64,000 nt of DNA. Origin: Siphonodentalium dalli (taxonomy: Eukaryota > Mollusca > Scaphopoda > Gadilida > Siphonodentaliidae). A program made the position numbers and the translations under genes. The DNA is taken from assembly GCA_032622095.1 (NCBI GenBank), contig CP136069.1, forward strand, positions 39,348,194 to 39,412,193, written 5' to 3'. The notes under the pieces are model-generated. The model searched no databases. It saw only the letters and a program-made list of their open reading frames with translations, and was not told where the DNA came from. Positions 13,701 through 23,794 of this stretch are shown here, in pieces (positions within the stretch are counted from its first letter, which is position 1; every line of letters starts with the position of its first letter).

Positions 13701-16700
13701 TCGATTCGAAAACGGCTATATGTCGGGAGAATATAGCTCTATAATATCCAATAAATAGAATCATATGCTGTGACTTAATATTTCAAGATATAACGGTTTC
13801 AAAGTGAAACGTTCTGACAGCCACGCGAGCATTGTGTATAAGAAGTATTAAATAGTTTGCCGATGACTGTGAATATCCGAACCGCACCCACACCCAGGTC
13901 TGGTAAATTGATAATAAATCAAAGATCCCGTGGATATATTTTCGATTGGAAAACGGCTATATGTCGGGAGAATATAGCTCTATAATATCCAATAAATAGA
14001 ATCATATGCTGTGACTTAATATTTCAAGATATAACGGTTTCAAAGTGAAACGTTCTGACAGCCACGCGAGCCTTGTGTATAAGTATTAAATAGTTTGCCG
14101 ATGCGATGACTGTGAATATCCGAACCGCACCCACACCCAGGTCTGGTAAATTTAAAATAAATCAAAGTTCCCGTGGATATATTTTCGATTGGAAAACGGC
14201 TATATGTCGGGAGAATATAGCTCTATAATATCCAATAAATAGAATCATATGCTGTGACTTAATATTTCAAGATATAACGGTTTCAAAGTGAAACGTTCTG
14301 ACAGCCACGCGAGCCTTGTGTATAAGAAGTATTAAATAGTTTGCCAATGACTGTGAATATCCGAACCGCACCCACACCCAGGTCTGGTAAATTGAAAATA
14401 AATCAAAGTTTCCGTGGATATATTTTCGATTGGAAAACGGCTATATGTCGGGAGAATATAGCTCTATAATATCCAATAAAGATATTCATATAGGTTGACT
14501 AAATATTTCACGATATAGCGGTTTCGGAGTGAAGCATTCTGGGCAGCCGCGCGAGCCTTTGGTATAATAAGTCTGTCCGCACCCACACCCAGCATTTCGT
14601 TCTCGCTCCATTAAAAAAGAAGTCCGTGTGACAGGCTAATTACCTTACGCCATGTTAAAAATAGCTTTACCAGGCCCAGTCCGTCGGCTGTAGATCAAAG
14701 GTTATGTCGCCGCAGTCTGCTGTCTGGCATGTGGGTAAGTTACGTAATCATGTGACACATCGAAAAATAAGCTGATACTATATATCGCATTTTTTTTATT
14801 TCATTAAACTTCAGCTTTTGACAAAAACGAAATGTACCAAGTGTATAATTGGAATCCGCGGTTGTGGTTTGAGACTTCAATGGCTTGAATCCGTTGATAA
14901 ATACGGAAATTACCCATGTGCATGTATAAATAAAAATATAATCTACACCCGAAATTAGAAAGAACTGAATTCATACAATTAGCGATAAAAACATGTTCAT
15001 GCACGATCGTTTTCGCATTGTTTATAGGAAATACATGGTTTTGGGTTCCGTTTGCATTGAACGAACTAAAGCGTTAAATTGTCGTTTTGGAAACTAATTC
15101 AATTATATTTTGCTGATTTTCTAAAAAATATAATTCGTTTGATAACTTTGTTTTGCTGCGTCATAATTGTTTTTATCGTTTTATTGGCTAATTGCAATTC
15201 TGTTTTTCCTTTAAAAATAACAATACAATTTAACATTTTATACATCGAATAATAAACGGTGATTAATTTGCCAGGGTGCCCTGCCCATGCTCCCACAGGC
15301 TGAGATATGAAAGGAATATGGAGAGCTAATTAATTACTGGTTGTATGCTGGAGTCACCGTATGGTATAAAGCCAGTGCGGTTCACACCCAGGCGCCCTGC
15401 CCTGCATTAGTGCTGGGAGTATATTTTAGTCACAGATAACTCGACATGTGTCTGTGAAAACTGAATCAATGCCAAATATTTTTCTAATCTCAAATATCTG
15501 TCTTTGAGTTATGATTACCTTTATATAAAATATTAGTACATGTAATAGTATGATCGAAATAGTACTGAAAATTTGTTATGTTAGTCCTGGAAAAGTACTG
15601 GAATTTCACTTTTAAAAATGTGTATGAACCCTGTCTTCAACTTAGTGTTCTTTTTCACCCACAAGAATGCCAAGAAGGGTGGTTTCTAAAATATTTTAAT
15701 CCTGTGATCAAATCCAATCGGCAGCCCGATTCACGAATCAAATCTCGAAGCTTCATAGCGCCATAACTCTTACTTCTGACTAGCATCATTTTAAGCTACA
15801 TATGTATTTGAGTGTGGTTTGAATTATGATGGTCCTGAAAGTTTGAGGCACTGACAGTGATGTGTTGTACAACCATGTTTTTTCATCCCCTGGATGATAA
15901 CTTTAGTTTCGTTTATTAGATCAAAAGCAAATTTCATTGGTGAGTTTATCAGACCAAAATACAGGTCAAGTTCGAATATGGGTTTGCTCCGCCCATTTTT
16001 AGCTCAACTTACTTTGTAAGTTTGAGCTATTGCCATGGTTTGGCGTCCGTCGTCCGTGTATGCGTGTGTCCGTCAACAATTTCCTTTGGCGCAGGCTACA
16101 GGTCGTACCTTTGGTCTGATCTTTATGAAATTTGTCATGAATGTTGACATTGACATGTAGATGGAAACGAGTCATTTTGGGGTCATTCGGCCAAAAAACA
16201 TGGCCGCTGGCAGCCATTTTGGATTTCAAAATTCAATCCATTGGCGCGGGCTACAGGTCGTACTGTTCGTTTGATCATCATGAAATTTGTCATGGATGTT
16301 AATATTGACATGTAGATGGGAACGAGTCATTTTGGGGTCGTTCGGCCGAAAAACATGGCCGCCAGCAGCCATCTTGGATTTGACTCTTTGCATGACTAAA
16401 TCCTTTGGCGCGGGCTACAGGTCGTACCTTTGGTCTAATCTTTATAGAGATATGTCATGATTGTTGACATTGACATGTAGATGAGAACGAGTCATTTTGG
16501 GGTCATTCGGCCGAAAAACATGGCCGCTGGCGATCATTTTGGATTTCAAAATTCAATCCATTGGCGCGGGCTACAGGTCGTATTGTTCGTCTGATCATCA
16601 TGAAATTTGTCATGGATGTTAATATTGACATGTAGATGGGAACGTGTCATTTTGGGGTCGTTCGGCCAAAAAACATGGCCGCCAGCAGCCATCTTGGATT

Positions 16701-19700
16701 TTACTCTTTGCATGACTAAATCCTTTGGCGCGGGCTACAGGTCGTAGCTTTGATCGGAACTTCATGAAATTTGTCATGGATATTAAAAATCACATGTAGA
16801 TGGGAACGAGTCATTTTGGGGTCGTTTGGCCGAAAAACATGGCCGCCAGCAGCCATCTTGGATTTTACTCTTTGCATGACTAAATCCTTTGGCGCGGGCT
16901 ACAGGTCGTAGCTTTGATTGGAACTTCATGAAACTTGTCATGGATATTTAAAATCACATGTAGGTGGGAACGAGTCATTTTGGGGTCGTTTGACCGAAAA
17001 ACATGGCCGCCAGCAGCCATCTTGGATTTTACTCTTTGCATGACTAAATCCTTTGGCGCAGGCTACAGGACGTACCTTTGGTCTAATCTTTATGAAATTT
17101 GTCATGAATGTTGACATTGTCATGTAGATGGGAACGAGTCATTTTGGGGTCATTTGGCCAAAAAAACATGGCCGCTGGTGGCCATCTTGGATTTTAAAAT
17201 TCAATCCATTGGCGCGGGCTACAGGTCATACTGTTTGTCTGATCATCATGAAATTTTTCATGGATGTTAATATTGATATGTAGATGGGAACGAGTCATTT
17301 TGGGGTCGTTCGGCTAAAAAACATGGCCGCCAGCAGCCATCATGTATTTTACTCTTTGCATGACTAAATCCTTTGACACGGGCTACAGGTCGTAGCTTTG
17401 ATCGGAACTTCATGAAATTTGTCATGGATATTAGAAATGACATGTAGATGGGAACGAGTCATTTTGGGGTCGTTTGGCCGAAAAACATGACCGCCAGCAG
17501 CCATCTTGGATTTTACTCTTTGCATGACTGAATCCTTTGGCACAGGCTACAGGTCGTACCTTTGGTCTAATCTTTATGAAATTTGTCATGAATATTGACA
17601 TTGACATGTAGATGGGAACGAGTCATTTTGGGGTCATTTGGCCAAAAAACATGGCCGCTGGCAGCCATCTTGGATTTAAAAATTCAATCCATTGGCGCGG
17701 GCTACAGGTCGTACTGTTCGTCTGATCATGAAATGTGTTATGGATGTTAACAATGACATGTAGATGGGAACGAGTCCTTTTGGGGTCAATCGGCCTAAAA
17801 ACATGGCCGCCAGCAGCCATCTTGGATTTTACTCTTTGCATGACTAAATCCTTTGGCAAAGGCTACAGGTCTTACCTTTGGTCAGATCATTATGAGATTT
17901 GTAAAGACTGTTGACATTGACATGTACATTGATGGGAATGAGTCATTTTGAGGTAATTCGGAAAAAAAACATGGCTGCCGGTGGCCATTTTAGAATTTAC
18001 TCTTTGCATCACTAAATCCTTTGGCACACCATAATCACCTCATCCCTGATCCGATGATTATAAAACTTGTCATGAATGTTGATATGGACATGTACATCTT
18101 GCCTTAATTAGACATTTCAATTAGCACCTTTCCTATTCCTCCATTTACTGTCAACCATCAAATTATTCCCCTACCTAAGTTGAGCTACAGTGTCATTGAC
18201 ACTTTCATTGCGAGAGTTATGGCCCTTTTTTTACTTAGAATCTTGTAATTTTCTGGTTTCCGGATGATAACTTCAGTTTGTGTGATCATATCTGAACCAA
18301 ATTTGGTATGTGAGAGTTTTGCGAGAGTTGTGGCCCTTTTTCGACTTGTTTTACTTAGAAAATTTCTCACTTTTTCGGTTTCCGGATGATATCTCAAGTT
18401 TGGATCCTTTAATTGCAAATACCGTTTTTATGTGGATCAGTCATATCAAGATACAGGTCAAGTTCGAATTTGAGTTTGATCCGATGATTTTTCTCAGAGT
18501 TATGGGCTTTTCGACTTAGAAAATTCAATTTTTCTTGTAATTTTCTTCATTTTGTGCCAATTTGAGGTTATATTTTGACTTTAATAGTTTTTTAAAGATT
18601 TGGTTATTTGTATGCATGTCAGTAATGAGACAATGCACAATTGTCTTATCCATATAGTATACTTCTACAAAGCCTCCGCTCCAAATGAAGCCACCGGTTC
18701 GGGGGACACTGGCCGAGCGGCCATTTATTTGTGGTAGAATCGAGCATTATACTATATCAAGTAGTTTGAGGCAAGGTCTTATTAAAATTCAGTTTTTCCT
18801 TCTTTTCTAGAGAGGACAGGAGCATCAAAAGAGAAAGTAACAGATATACAGAAGAGTTCAAAGGTGAATTGAGTAATACTGAATTGAATTTGTCTATCTG
18901 TCCGTCCATCCATCCATCCTTGCATATATTTAGCCATGGGTATTCGATCTTAATTTAATTTTGTATGGAAGTTCTGTAGACTAGTTGTGATGAATGACGA
19001 CGGGAGAACCTCAGTCCTGTCACTATGTAGTGTAATGCCCTAAATAATTGACTCCTTAACCACAGAAGAATTATGGGTAATTTTTCAGGATTTAGTCAGA
19101 AATATGGCTTGTTGCCATTCATCGGAAAGAGAGCTTTCAACAAGCCATATTTCCGACTAAATCCTGAAAAATTACCTATTATTCTGATGTGGTTAAGGAG
19201 TCGATTATTTAGGGCATTACTGTAAGCTCATTAACCCTTTTTATTCTAAATTGGTACTTTCTATACATAAAAGTATATATTGGAATGCTCTATTATTCAT
19301 CTGAAAGTAGAAATAGACAGACGATAGATAATAAAAGTGCAGAATGAGTAAAATTTATTGGAGGAAAATATTCAGTTTATAAGTTTAGTCCTTTCATGAC
19401 TGGAGCTGCACTGGTGCAGCATTAAATATCATGTACCAATGCATTCTCTTATATATGAGATTCTCCCATAGGGAGCCTCGCATATATAAGAGAAAGCACT
19501 GGCCTACAAGGTTAAGGTAAATATTGTTAGGCCACTGTATTATTAGCTCAACTTTACAACGTAAAGTTTGAGCTATTGCCATGGGTTGGCGTCCTTCATC
19601 CATGTGTGCATCCATCCGTGCCTCAACAATTTCCTTCGGCATGCCTTACAGGCTACATCCCTTATCCGATCTTCACCAAACTTTGTATGTAGCTTCAGGG

Positions 19701-21172
19701 TGACCTTTAGATGGGAGCTATAAAGAATTTCCGAATTTTAATGAAAAACATGGCCGCCAGCAGCCATCTTGGATTTAAAATTTGAATCCATCGGCACACC
19801 CTACAACCCATATTTATGCCCGGATCATCTTTTAATTTTGCAGGCATGATTGTGATCACCTGTAGATGGGAACTATCGAATTTGAACGCTTTTCGATGAA
19901 AAACATGGCCACCAGCAACCATCTTGGACTTTACTCTTTGCATGACTAAATCCTTTGGCACACCCTACAGACCACATCCCTCATCCGATTATCACCAAAT
20001 TCACATGGATCTTCGGGGTAACCTCTAGATGGGAGCGTCCTATTTTGAACGAAATTTTTTGAAAAACTTGGCTGCCAACAGCCATTTTGGAATTTACTCT
20101 TTGTATGACTAAATCCTTCGGCACACCCTAGAGGCCACATCTCTCATCTGATGATCACAAAACTTCATATGTATCTTCGGGGTGAGCTCCAGATGGGCGC
20201 CTCATTATGACCGAAATTTGTTGAAAAATATGGCTGCCAGCAGCCATCTTGGAATTTACTCTTTGTATGACTAAATCCTTTGGCACACCCTACAGACCAC
20301 ATCTCTTATCTTACCAAACTTCATATTTAGATGGGAGCCTCTTATTTTGGCCGAAATTTGTTAAAAAACATGGCCGCCAGTAGCCATCTTGGATTTCAAA
20401 TTTCAAAACATCGGCACACCTCGCATTTATTGGAGAATTGGTTTGAAAATTTACAGGCATGTTTAGAATCACCCCTAGACGGGAGCTATCAAATTTGAAC
20501 AATTTTCTATTTTCAGCGGCCATCTTGGAATTTATTCTTTGTATGACTGAATCCTTTTGCACACGCTACAGATCACATCCATAATCCGATCATCACCAAA
20601 CTTCATAGGGACCTTCGGGGTGACCTATAGATGGGGAGGCTCCTATTTTTTAAAACATGGCCTCCAGCGTCCATCTTGGAATTTACTCTTTGTATTGTAT
20701 GACTAAATCCTTTGGTGCACCCTACAGACCGCATCCCTCATCCGATCAACACCAAACTTCATATGGATTTTCGGGGTGACCTCTAGTTTACTGTCCTTCT
20801 TCTTCATCATTCTATTCATTGCTCAGCAAAAAATTAACTCCTTCCCATGTTGAGCTACAGTGTCATTGACACTTTCATCTTCCATCTGCAAGAGGCTCTG
20901 CAAACAACAGGTACACCAAACTCAGACTTGCATGGATTGTTTACCAGGTGTCTATTTCACAATGTAATCGCAATAACTGTCAGAAACATTATTTGATTTT
21001 AACGGAATTTGGATATTGGCATCTACTAATGAACCTCTTGTCTTATTTTATCCACAAGGATGAAGTTATCAAAGTTGACAACCCGAAGGACATGTTGTCT
21101 AAGGAAACACCAAAAGGTGATCTTGGACAGTCAAACCCAGAAGATAAAGATTTATATACAACAAGGAGCTGA
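1580..21172 (+). CDS. MICOS complex subunit MIC26/MIC27-like (apolipoprotein O family), 3' six exons
   Basis: Six exons (1580-1705, 4127-4181, 10077-10172, 11753-11890, 18811-18863, 21059-21172) join in phase (0,1,1,1,0) into 193 residues ending in TGA. All have AG acceptors and GT donors. The product begins LPIYTAP, continues FVEENIGSYRKGISS, then DALDYIQNDPGVLPR, a hydrophobic glycine-rich stretch (ACLITVAGLGGIIAGYKGG), a second one (AFYGSLAIGASAAICYP) followed by NQAIA, and a charged lysine-rich tail. This order matches the APOO/APOOL family, where a conserved DYLQN-like motif precedes two membrane helices and a YPQQA-like motif. Known role: inner mitochondrial membrane subunits of MICOS, which shapes crista junctions and binds cardiolipin-rich membrane. 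The 5' exons with any leader lie outside the window. I cannot decide between MIC26 and MIC27. The introns are full of transposons but the coding exons look intact. Confidence 0.88.
2447..2871. mobile_element. Double-hairpin element, family 2, right end truncated
   Basis: The left tip GTGTGTCTGTCATTTGC is followed by an arm-palindrome around GTGATGCTATCCTGCACAGC. A middle part contains CAGTTGAGGCCTAAGCAGAA, then a second palindrome. The outer right tip is lost after ACCTCATGGGGACC. Confidence 0.7.
3204..4026. mobile_element. TTAA-flanked MITE, family 3 (long copy)
   Basis: It begins TTAAAGGGACAGGCGGCCTT and ends CACCCGTATCTTTAA, the inverted family end, with TTAA at both edges. The terminal region TTCTTTCTGTTTATCATGG matches the copies at 56583 and 59773. 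Confidence 0.72.
4127..4181 (+). CDS. MIC26/27-like 55-nt exon
   Basis: This short exon lies between TTTTGCAG and GTCTGT. It encodes ETTDLVKDKYGVAKAHTA and leaves one base (G) that completes the GAC codon with the next exon, giving ...A-D-ALDYIQ. The 55-nt length is exactly what the phase jump between its neighbours needs. It begins 100 bp after the end of a TTAA-flanked MITE. Confidence 0.85.
4547..5007. mobile_element. Double-hairpin element, family 2, full copy
   Basis: The outer inverted ends are AAGCCTGAGTTTAGAGTGCC and, complemented, AAGCCTGAGTTTAGTGTGCC. Each end is itself a palindrome (GAATGAGGTCC...GGACCTCATT) around a GCTAGCCCGC-type centre. The middle is unique. The copy is about 460 bp. 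Confidence 0.8.
5153..5240 (+). repeat. tRNA-derived SINE head
   Basis: TGGCTCAGTTGG at 5161-5172 matches an A box and GGTTCGAATTC at 5217-5227 matches a B box. The spacing is a little longer than in a tRNA and the acceptor stem does not pair, so this is a SINE-like remnant rather than a tRNA gene. A C-tract of 14 precedes it. Confidence 0.6.
6740..7039 (+). pseudogene. PHD-like zinc finger of FLYWCH/MULE-type protein
   Basis: From the internal ATG (about 6815) the frame reads MSSEPDVTCISCGDVV, then CDGCSRWQHRKC and WSCQQC. The pattern CxxC-CxxC-HxxC-CxxC is PHD-like. This N-terminal module is common ahead of FLYWCH and MULE domains in invertebrate transposon proteins. The frame ends at 7039 among A-rich sequence, probably where an intron or deletion begins. 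Confidence 0.65.
7306..7753 (+). pseudogene. FLYWCH-domain fragment
   Basis: The frame from about 7306 reads DISQHPEIREPLES, meets an in-frame TGA near 7432, and resumes EPEPVEDSILDG, then TYEVVDSGSQRGERKLVSS and DGFTFVHKRVQKNGTV. The last block is the first half of a FLYWCH zinc finger (GG.RGR..L....G..Y...). The Trp-Arg-Cys part is replaced by acidic repeats (APVPEPDRRDRECTQ), so the domain is cut short. Confidence 0.65.
8139..9108. mobile_element. hAT-like non-autonomous element
   Basis: ATTTTGACTA occurs at both edges (8129-8138 and 9109-9118). The ends are inverted: AGTGTTGAAACGATTAG at the left and, on the other strand, AGTGTGTAAACGATTAG at the right. Subterminal palindromes GTCGACTAATC recur at both ends. 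Terminal TA/CAGTGTTG-like ends and a duplication of 8 bp (10 bp by eye) fit hAT. No transposase frame is present in the 970 bp. Confidence 0.75.
9513..9725. mobile_element. Fold-back MITE, family 1
   Basis: A near-perfect palindrome of about 213 bp centred on GAAAGCTCTCGGGGAGAGCTTTC. It has the same ends as the copy at 1001 and lies in the MIC26/27-like intron. Confidence 0.85.
9848..9977. mobile_element. Fold-back MITE, family 1, half-deleted
   Basis: The left arm is complete to GAAAGCTCTCG. It then jumps to the last 25 bp of the right arm (AGTCGATTACTTAGAGCATT). This is an internal deletion typical of hairpin elements. It ends 99 bp before an exon. Confidence 0.8.
10077..10172 (+). CDS. 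MIC26/27-like exon with first membrane segment
   Basis: The exon lies between ATTCCACAG and GTCAGT. It encodes ALDYIQNDPGVLPR and then a glycine-rich hydrophobic helix, ACLITVAGLGGIIAGYK. It starts and ends in phase 1. Two fold-back MITEs end 99-351 bp upstream of it (9725 and 9977). Confidence 0.88.
10173..11752 (+). other. Intron of the MIC26/27-like gene
   Basis: No further exon seen. At 10967-11060 a G-rich run (GATGGGGGGGGGGTATACTG) with GTCTGTCCGTGTGT resembles a common invertebrate repeat start. Confidence 0.55.
11753..11890 (+). CDS. MIC26/27-like exon with second membrane segment
   Basis: The acceptor is TTTTTGTAG and the donor GTAAGT, close to ideal. It encodes GGIIRKAFYGSLAIGASAA, then ICYPNQAIAISKDAF and EYAKEFYP. 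The YP.QA motif after the second hydrophobic stretch is the family hallmark. Confidence 0.9.
12715..12960. repeat. A/T low-complexity tract
   Basis: Runs of A and T (AATTTTAAA type) in an intron with no other signal. A similar tract lies at 38210-38370. Confidence 0.8.
13119..14572. repeat. Six-unit satellite, period about 240 bp
   Basis: Units start at about 13119, 13361, 13602, 13838, 14079 and 14322. Each contains CGAACCGCACCCACACCCAG, TTTTCGATTGGAAAACGGC and CGGGAGAATATAGCTCTATA. Units differ by only a few bases, except that the last degrades after ATCCAATAAA. The array is in the MIC26/27-like intron. Confidence 0.9.
14573..15999 (+). other. Intron, nothing recognised
   Basis: Starts with a degraded tail of the 240-bp satellite (CCGCACCCACACCCAGC). 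The rest holds only short open frames without similarity I recognise. Confidence 0.5.
16000..18209. repeat. Bounded array of about 165-bp units (I)
   Basis: It opens TAGCTCAACTTACTTTGTAA and closes with GTTGAGCTACAGTGTCATTG, so TAGCTCAAC/GTTGAGCTA are inverted. In between are about 12 units with GGCTACAGGTCGTA, ATGAAATTTGTCATG, GTAGATGGGAACGAGTCATT and ACATGGCCGC.AGCAGCCAT. Units alternate between two subtypes (TTCAAAATTCAATCCATTGG and TTTGCATGACTAAATCC). Closely similar arrays are common in mollusc-type genomes. Confidence 0.85.
18811..18863 (+). CDS. MIC26/27-like tail exon 1
   Basis: A 53-nt exon lies between CTTTTCTAG and GTGAAT. It encodes (Q)RTGASKEKVTDIQKSSK, a charged low-complexity tail. 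Phase 1 at its start and phase 0 at its end fit both neighbours. Family tails are poorly conserved, so support is the splice signals and phase. Confidence 0.7.
19029..19222. mobile_element. Fold-back MITE, family 1
   Basis: A palindrome with shortened centre, GAAAGAGAGCTTTC. Its left tip (AGTGTAATG) has diverged and its right tip ends GCATTACTG followed by TA. Confidence 0.8.
19434..19505. repeat. Isolated CCAATGCATTCTC hairpin
   Basis: The hairpin arms are CCAATGCATTCTCTTATATA and its diverged complement. It shares sequence with 23197-23270, 23345-23425 and 36306-36609. Confidence 0.65.
19544..20878. repeat. Bounded array of about 160-bp units (II)
   Basis: It has the same opening (TAGCTCAACTTTACAACG) and closing (GTTGAGCTACAGTGTCATTG) as array I. 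The roughly eight internal units are diverged (GGCACACCCTACAG, TCATCCGAT, CTAGATGGGAGC, CATGGCCGCCAGCAGCCATC). Confidence 0.83.
21059..21172 (+). CDS. MIC26/27-like last exon and stop codon
   Basis: After TCCACAAG the frame reads DEVIKVDNPKDMLSKETPKG, then ends NPEDKDLYTTRS and TGA at 21170-21172. It is acidic and lysine-rich, as expected for the C-terminal tail. A possible polyadenylation signal (AATAAATAAA) sits near 21889-21898, giving a 3' UTR of about 700 nt. Confidence 0.75.
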   Translation, partial: DEVIKVDNPKDMLSKETPKGDLGQSNPEDKDLYTTRS

Positions 21173-22151
21173 TGGAAACTTTCCGCAGAAACTCACAAAG
21201 ACATTACTGTATACACCCATCAGTAAGCCCTGGGGGCCCGTGAATGTTTTTACACTAAAACATTGGACTGGGCTTACCTTCGAGGACTCCCACATGCAAA
21301 ATCTCAGTTTGAATTCATAGTGCTAATCTAATGTCATATTTTATCGTGATGTATAGTATTCTATTCAATGAAAATAATTTGTTTGGTGTTTTATTATGTC
21401 AGATAAATATTTAAAATAAGACACGAAGATCATCTTATATATTGTAATACAGCATTTTGTGAAACACAATGGGGCAGGTAGTATTAATGAGCTTGCAATG
21501 AAAATAAGCTGGAGTATTGCTATTTTTGTGCATGCATTTTTGTCAGCTTCACTCAGATTGAACCTGACATCAATGTATTCTCGCTTTCTAAGTTCTAAAA
21601 ATGGGGGTGGGCTTATCTTTGAGGACCACCCAATTATTGTTTTTTGGAGCAAAAATATACACTGGGCTTATCCTCGGAGATGGGCTTACTGACAGGTGTA
21701 CACAGTCTCTAAATCATGGATGCAGACAGCAATTTGATCGTTCTTTATGCATATGTTCTATCAGTGACAAGAATTCCATGATTTTTAAACTGCTTTTTAT
21801 ATGGATGGTGACATCTGGACGCTGAGTTCCACCAGGGAAAGTGATGTGGACATGTTTGGATGGAAATACGACCGATGATTGTAATAATCAATAAATAAAG
21901 AGATATGTATTCCCTATCCTGTAAATGATATGTTAAACATTTGGATACTTGATGCTGTGTAGTTACTTAGTTCCCATTCATTCATTCATTTGTGGGGATG
22001 TTTGGTTAATAATAATAATCAGTCCATTTTGATAGCGCAGTATACAATGTACAGTGAGTTAGTTTAATAGTTTCAATGCACTTTACGTCAATTATTACCT
22101 CCGTCATAGGGCCGGCACTCACATCCTGCAATGAGGAAGCAACACCAGCTA
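21173..22151 (+). other. Probable 3' UTR and intergenic DNA
   Basis: GGGCTTACC/TTCGAGGAC blocks at 21265-21290 and 21610-21690 are similar to each other, a small diverged duplication. Likely polyadenylation near 21900. Confidence 0.5.
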
Positions 22152-22365
22152 CAGTAATGCCCTAAATAATCGACTCATTAACCACAGCAGAATTATGGGT
22201 AACTTTTCAGGATTTAGTTGGAAATATGGCCTGTTGCCATTCATCGGAAAGCTCTCAGTGAGAGCTTTGCGATGAATTACAACAAACCACATTTATGACT
22301 AAATCCTGAAAAAGTTACCCATAATTCTGCTGTGGTTAAGGAGTCGACTATTTAGGGCATTACTG
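22152..22365. mobile_element. Fold-back MITE, family 1
   Basis: A full-length palindrome with GAAAGCTCTCAGTGAGAGCTTTG at the centre and TA at the left edge. It lies between the two convergent host genes. Confidence 0.83.
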
Positions 22366-22450
22366 TTCAACGATTTTGTGCTCATTTCACCCCAAAAACC
22401 AAATACACTTTTAACACATGAGCAGTGAGAAGCAATAACAGTACGAGCTA

Positions 22451-22610
22451 CAGTAATGCTCTAATTAATCGACCCCTTAACCACAGCAGAATTATGGGTA
22501 ACTTTTCAGGATTTAGTCGGAAATATGGCTTGTTGCCAATCATCGGAAAGCTCTCGGGGTTACCCATAATTCTGCTGTGGTTAAGGGGTCGATTAATTAG
22601 AGCATTACTG
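22451..22610. mobile_element. Fold-back MITE, family 1, arm-deleted
   Basis: The left arm is complete. The right arm keeps only GGTTACCCATAATTCTGC to the tip. It lies 85 bp from the previous copy. Confidence 0.82.
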
Positions 22611-23046
22611 TACTTTGCTCAAGGGTTCCAACTTGGTGCGAGATTTGAACAGCACACAATCTGACAATAGCACATCGCTCAATTCAGCCAAGCCACTCTT
22701 GTGAAACTCGCAACAGACCACTGACGGACTGCGAACTCATCTCGATGTGTTGACAGCAAAGACAATTCAGAACGAAAACCACTGAACCATGGAGCTCCGC
22801 AGGCTGATAAGTTCAATAGCAGCTTGTTGAACTCATTATCTGAACATCCATACAAATGAATGGAAGGCCTATTTTGTTGGTACTGAAGATTGTATATGGA
22901 TATAGTTGTTATGTACATGTACCATGCTGTAAAAGTTTGAGGAGCATGCAGTCAACATACCCTTCCAGCTAACGCCCCTCTCAAACAAGCCTGAATTTAG
23001 TGTATCTGACATTTGAAGAATGAGATCCCCAAACCAAACGGTGAAT

Positions 23047-23447
23047 TTAACCCTTTACCCAACAAACCGGCCAAAACCGGCCAAATAAAGCTTCAACAGC
23101 CTAAAATATCTTGGGTCTGTCTCAATAAAACCATACAAATATGGATATCATTGGAACCGGTTCATTGACCACATTGTGATAGTTACAGTTATGCCCTGTG
23201 CCAATGCATTCTCTTATATATGCGAGTCGACCATAGGTCGCCTCGCATATATAAGAGAATGCATTGGCCTAAAAAAAATCTTTTTTTTAACACTTTTTAC
23301 CATTTTTTCTTACATTCTTTAACAATTTTATAATTTGTAATGTGTTAAGCCAATGCATTCTCTTATATATGCGAGTCGACCTATGGTCGACTCGCATATA
23401 TAAGAGAATGCATTGGCACAGGGCCGTTCTGTTGGGTAAAGGGTTAA
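23047..23447. mobile_element. TTAA-flanked MITE with two internal hairpins
   Basis: TTAA lies at both edges. The inverted ends are CCCTTTACCCAACA and TGTTGGGTAAAGGG. This end type and TTAA duplication fit a piggyBac-like non-autonomous element. Inside, two hairpins of CCAATGCATTCTCTTATATA with its complement lie back to back. Confidence 0.8.
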
Positions 23448-23469
23448 TGATGCTATCCCGCATAGTGGG

Positions 23470-23794
23470 GCTGAAGGTGTCACTCTCACCAAAAAAAGTG
23501 CTGAAGGGTACACAGGGTTTGGAAAATGTGCTGAATGGTACACAGGGTTTATGATCGGCACTTACATCGTTTCTAAAACTGTATTTCTGAAAGTCTGATG
23601 CCCATTAGCAGTTTTGTTTCTCTTCATTTTAATGTTCATTGGAACGCAAACAATCATTCTCTAACAGAAATCATGGCAGATACGAATACTAAACGTCATT
23701 TAAAACGAGATTTCAAAAACTGTATACCCTTCAGCACATTTAAAAATCTTGTGTACCCTTCAGCACTTTTTTTGGTGAGAGTGACCCCTTCAGC
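23470..23794. mobile_element. MITE with 9-bp duplication (MULE-like)
   Basis: CATAGTGGG occurs at 23461-23469 and 23795-23803. The inverted ends of about 45 bp start GCTGAAGG and include TCTCACCAAAAAAAGTGCTG. A 9-bp duplication fits Mutator-like elements. No transposase is present. Confidence 0.8.

Noticed and set aside
13119-14572. Regular spacing resembling a CRISPR array
   Set aside because: Units are about 240 bp, repeat throughout without unique spacers, and the DNA is eukaryotic. It is a satellite.
15999-20140. Several short minus-strand frames reading MAA(S/G)GHVF-type sequence
   Set aside because: They are translations of the repeat CATGGCCGCCAGCAGCCAT and recur with each unit. They are not genes.
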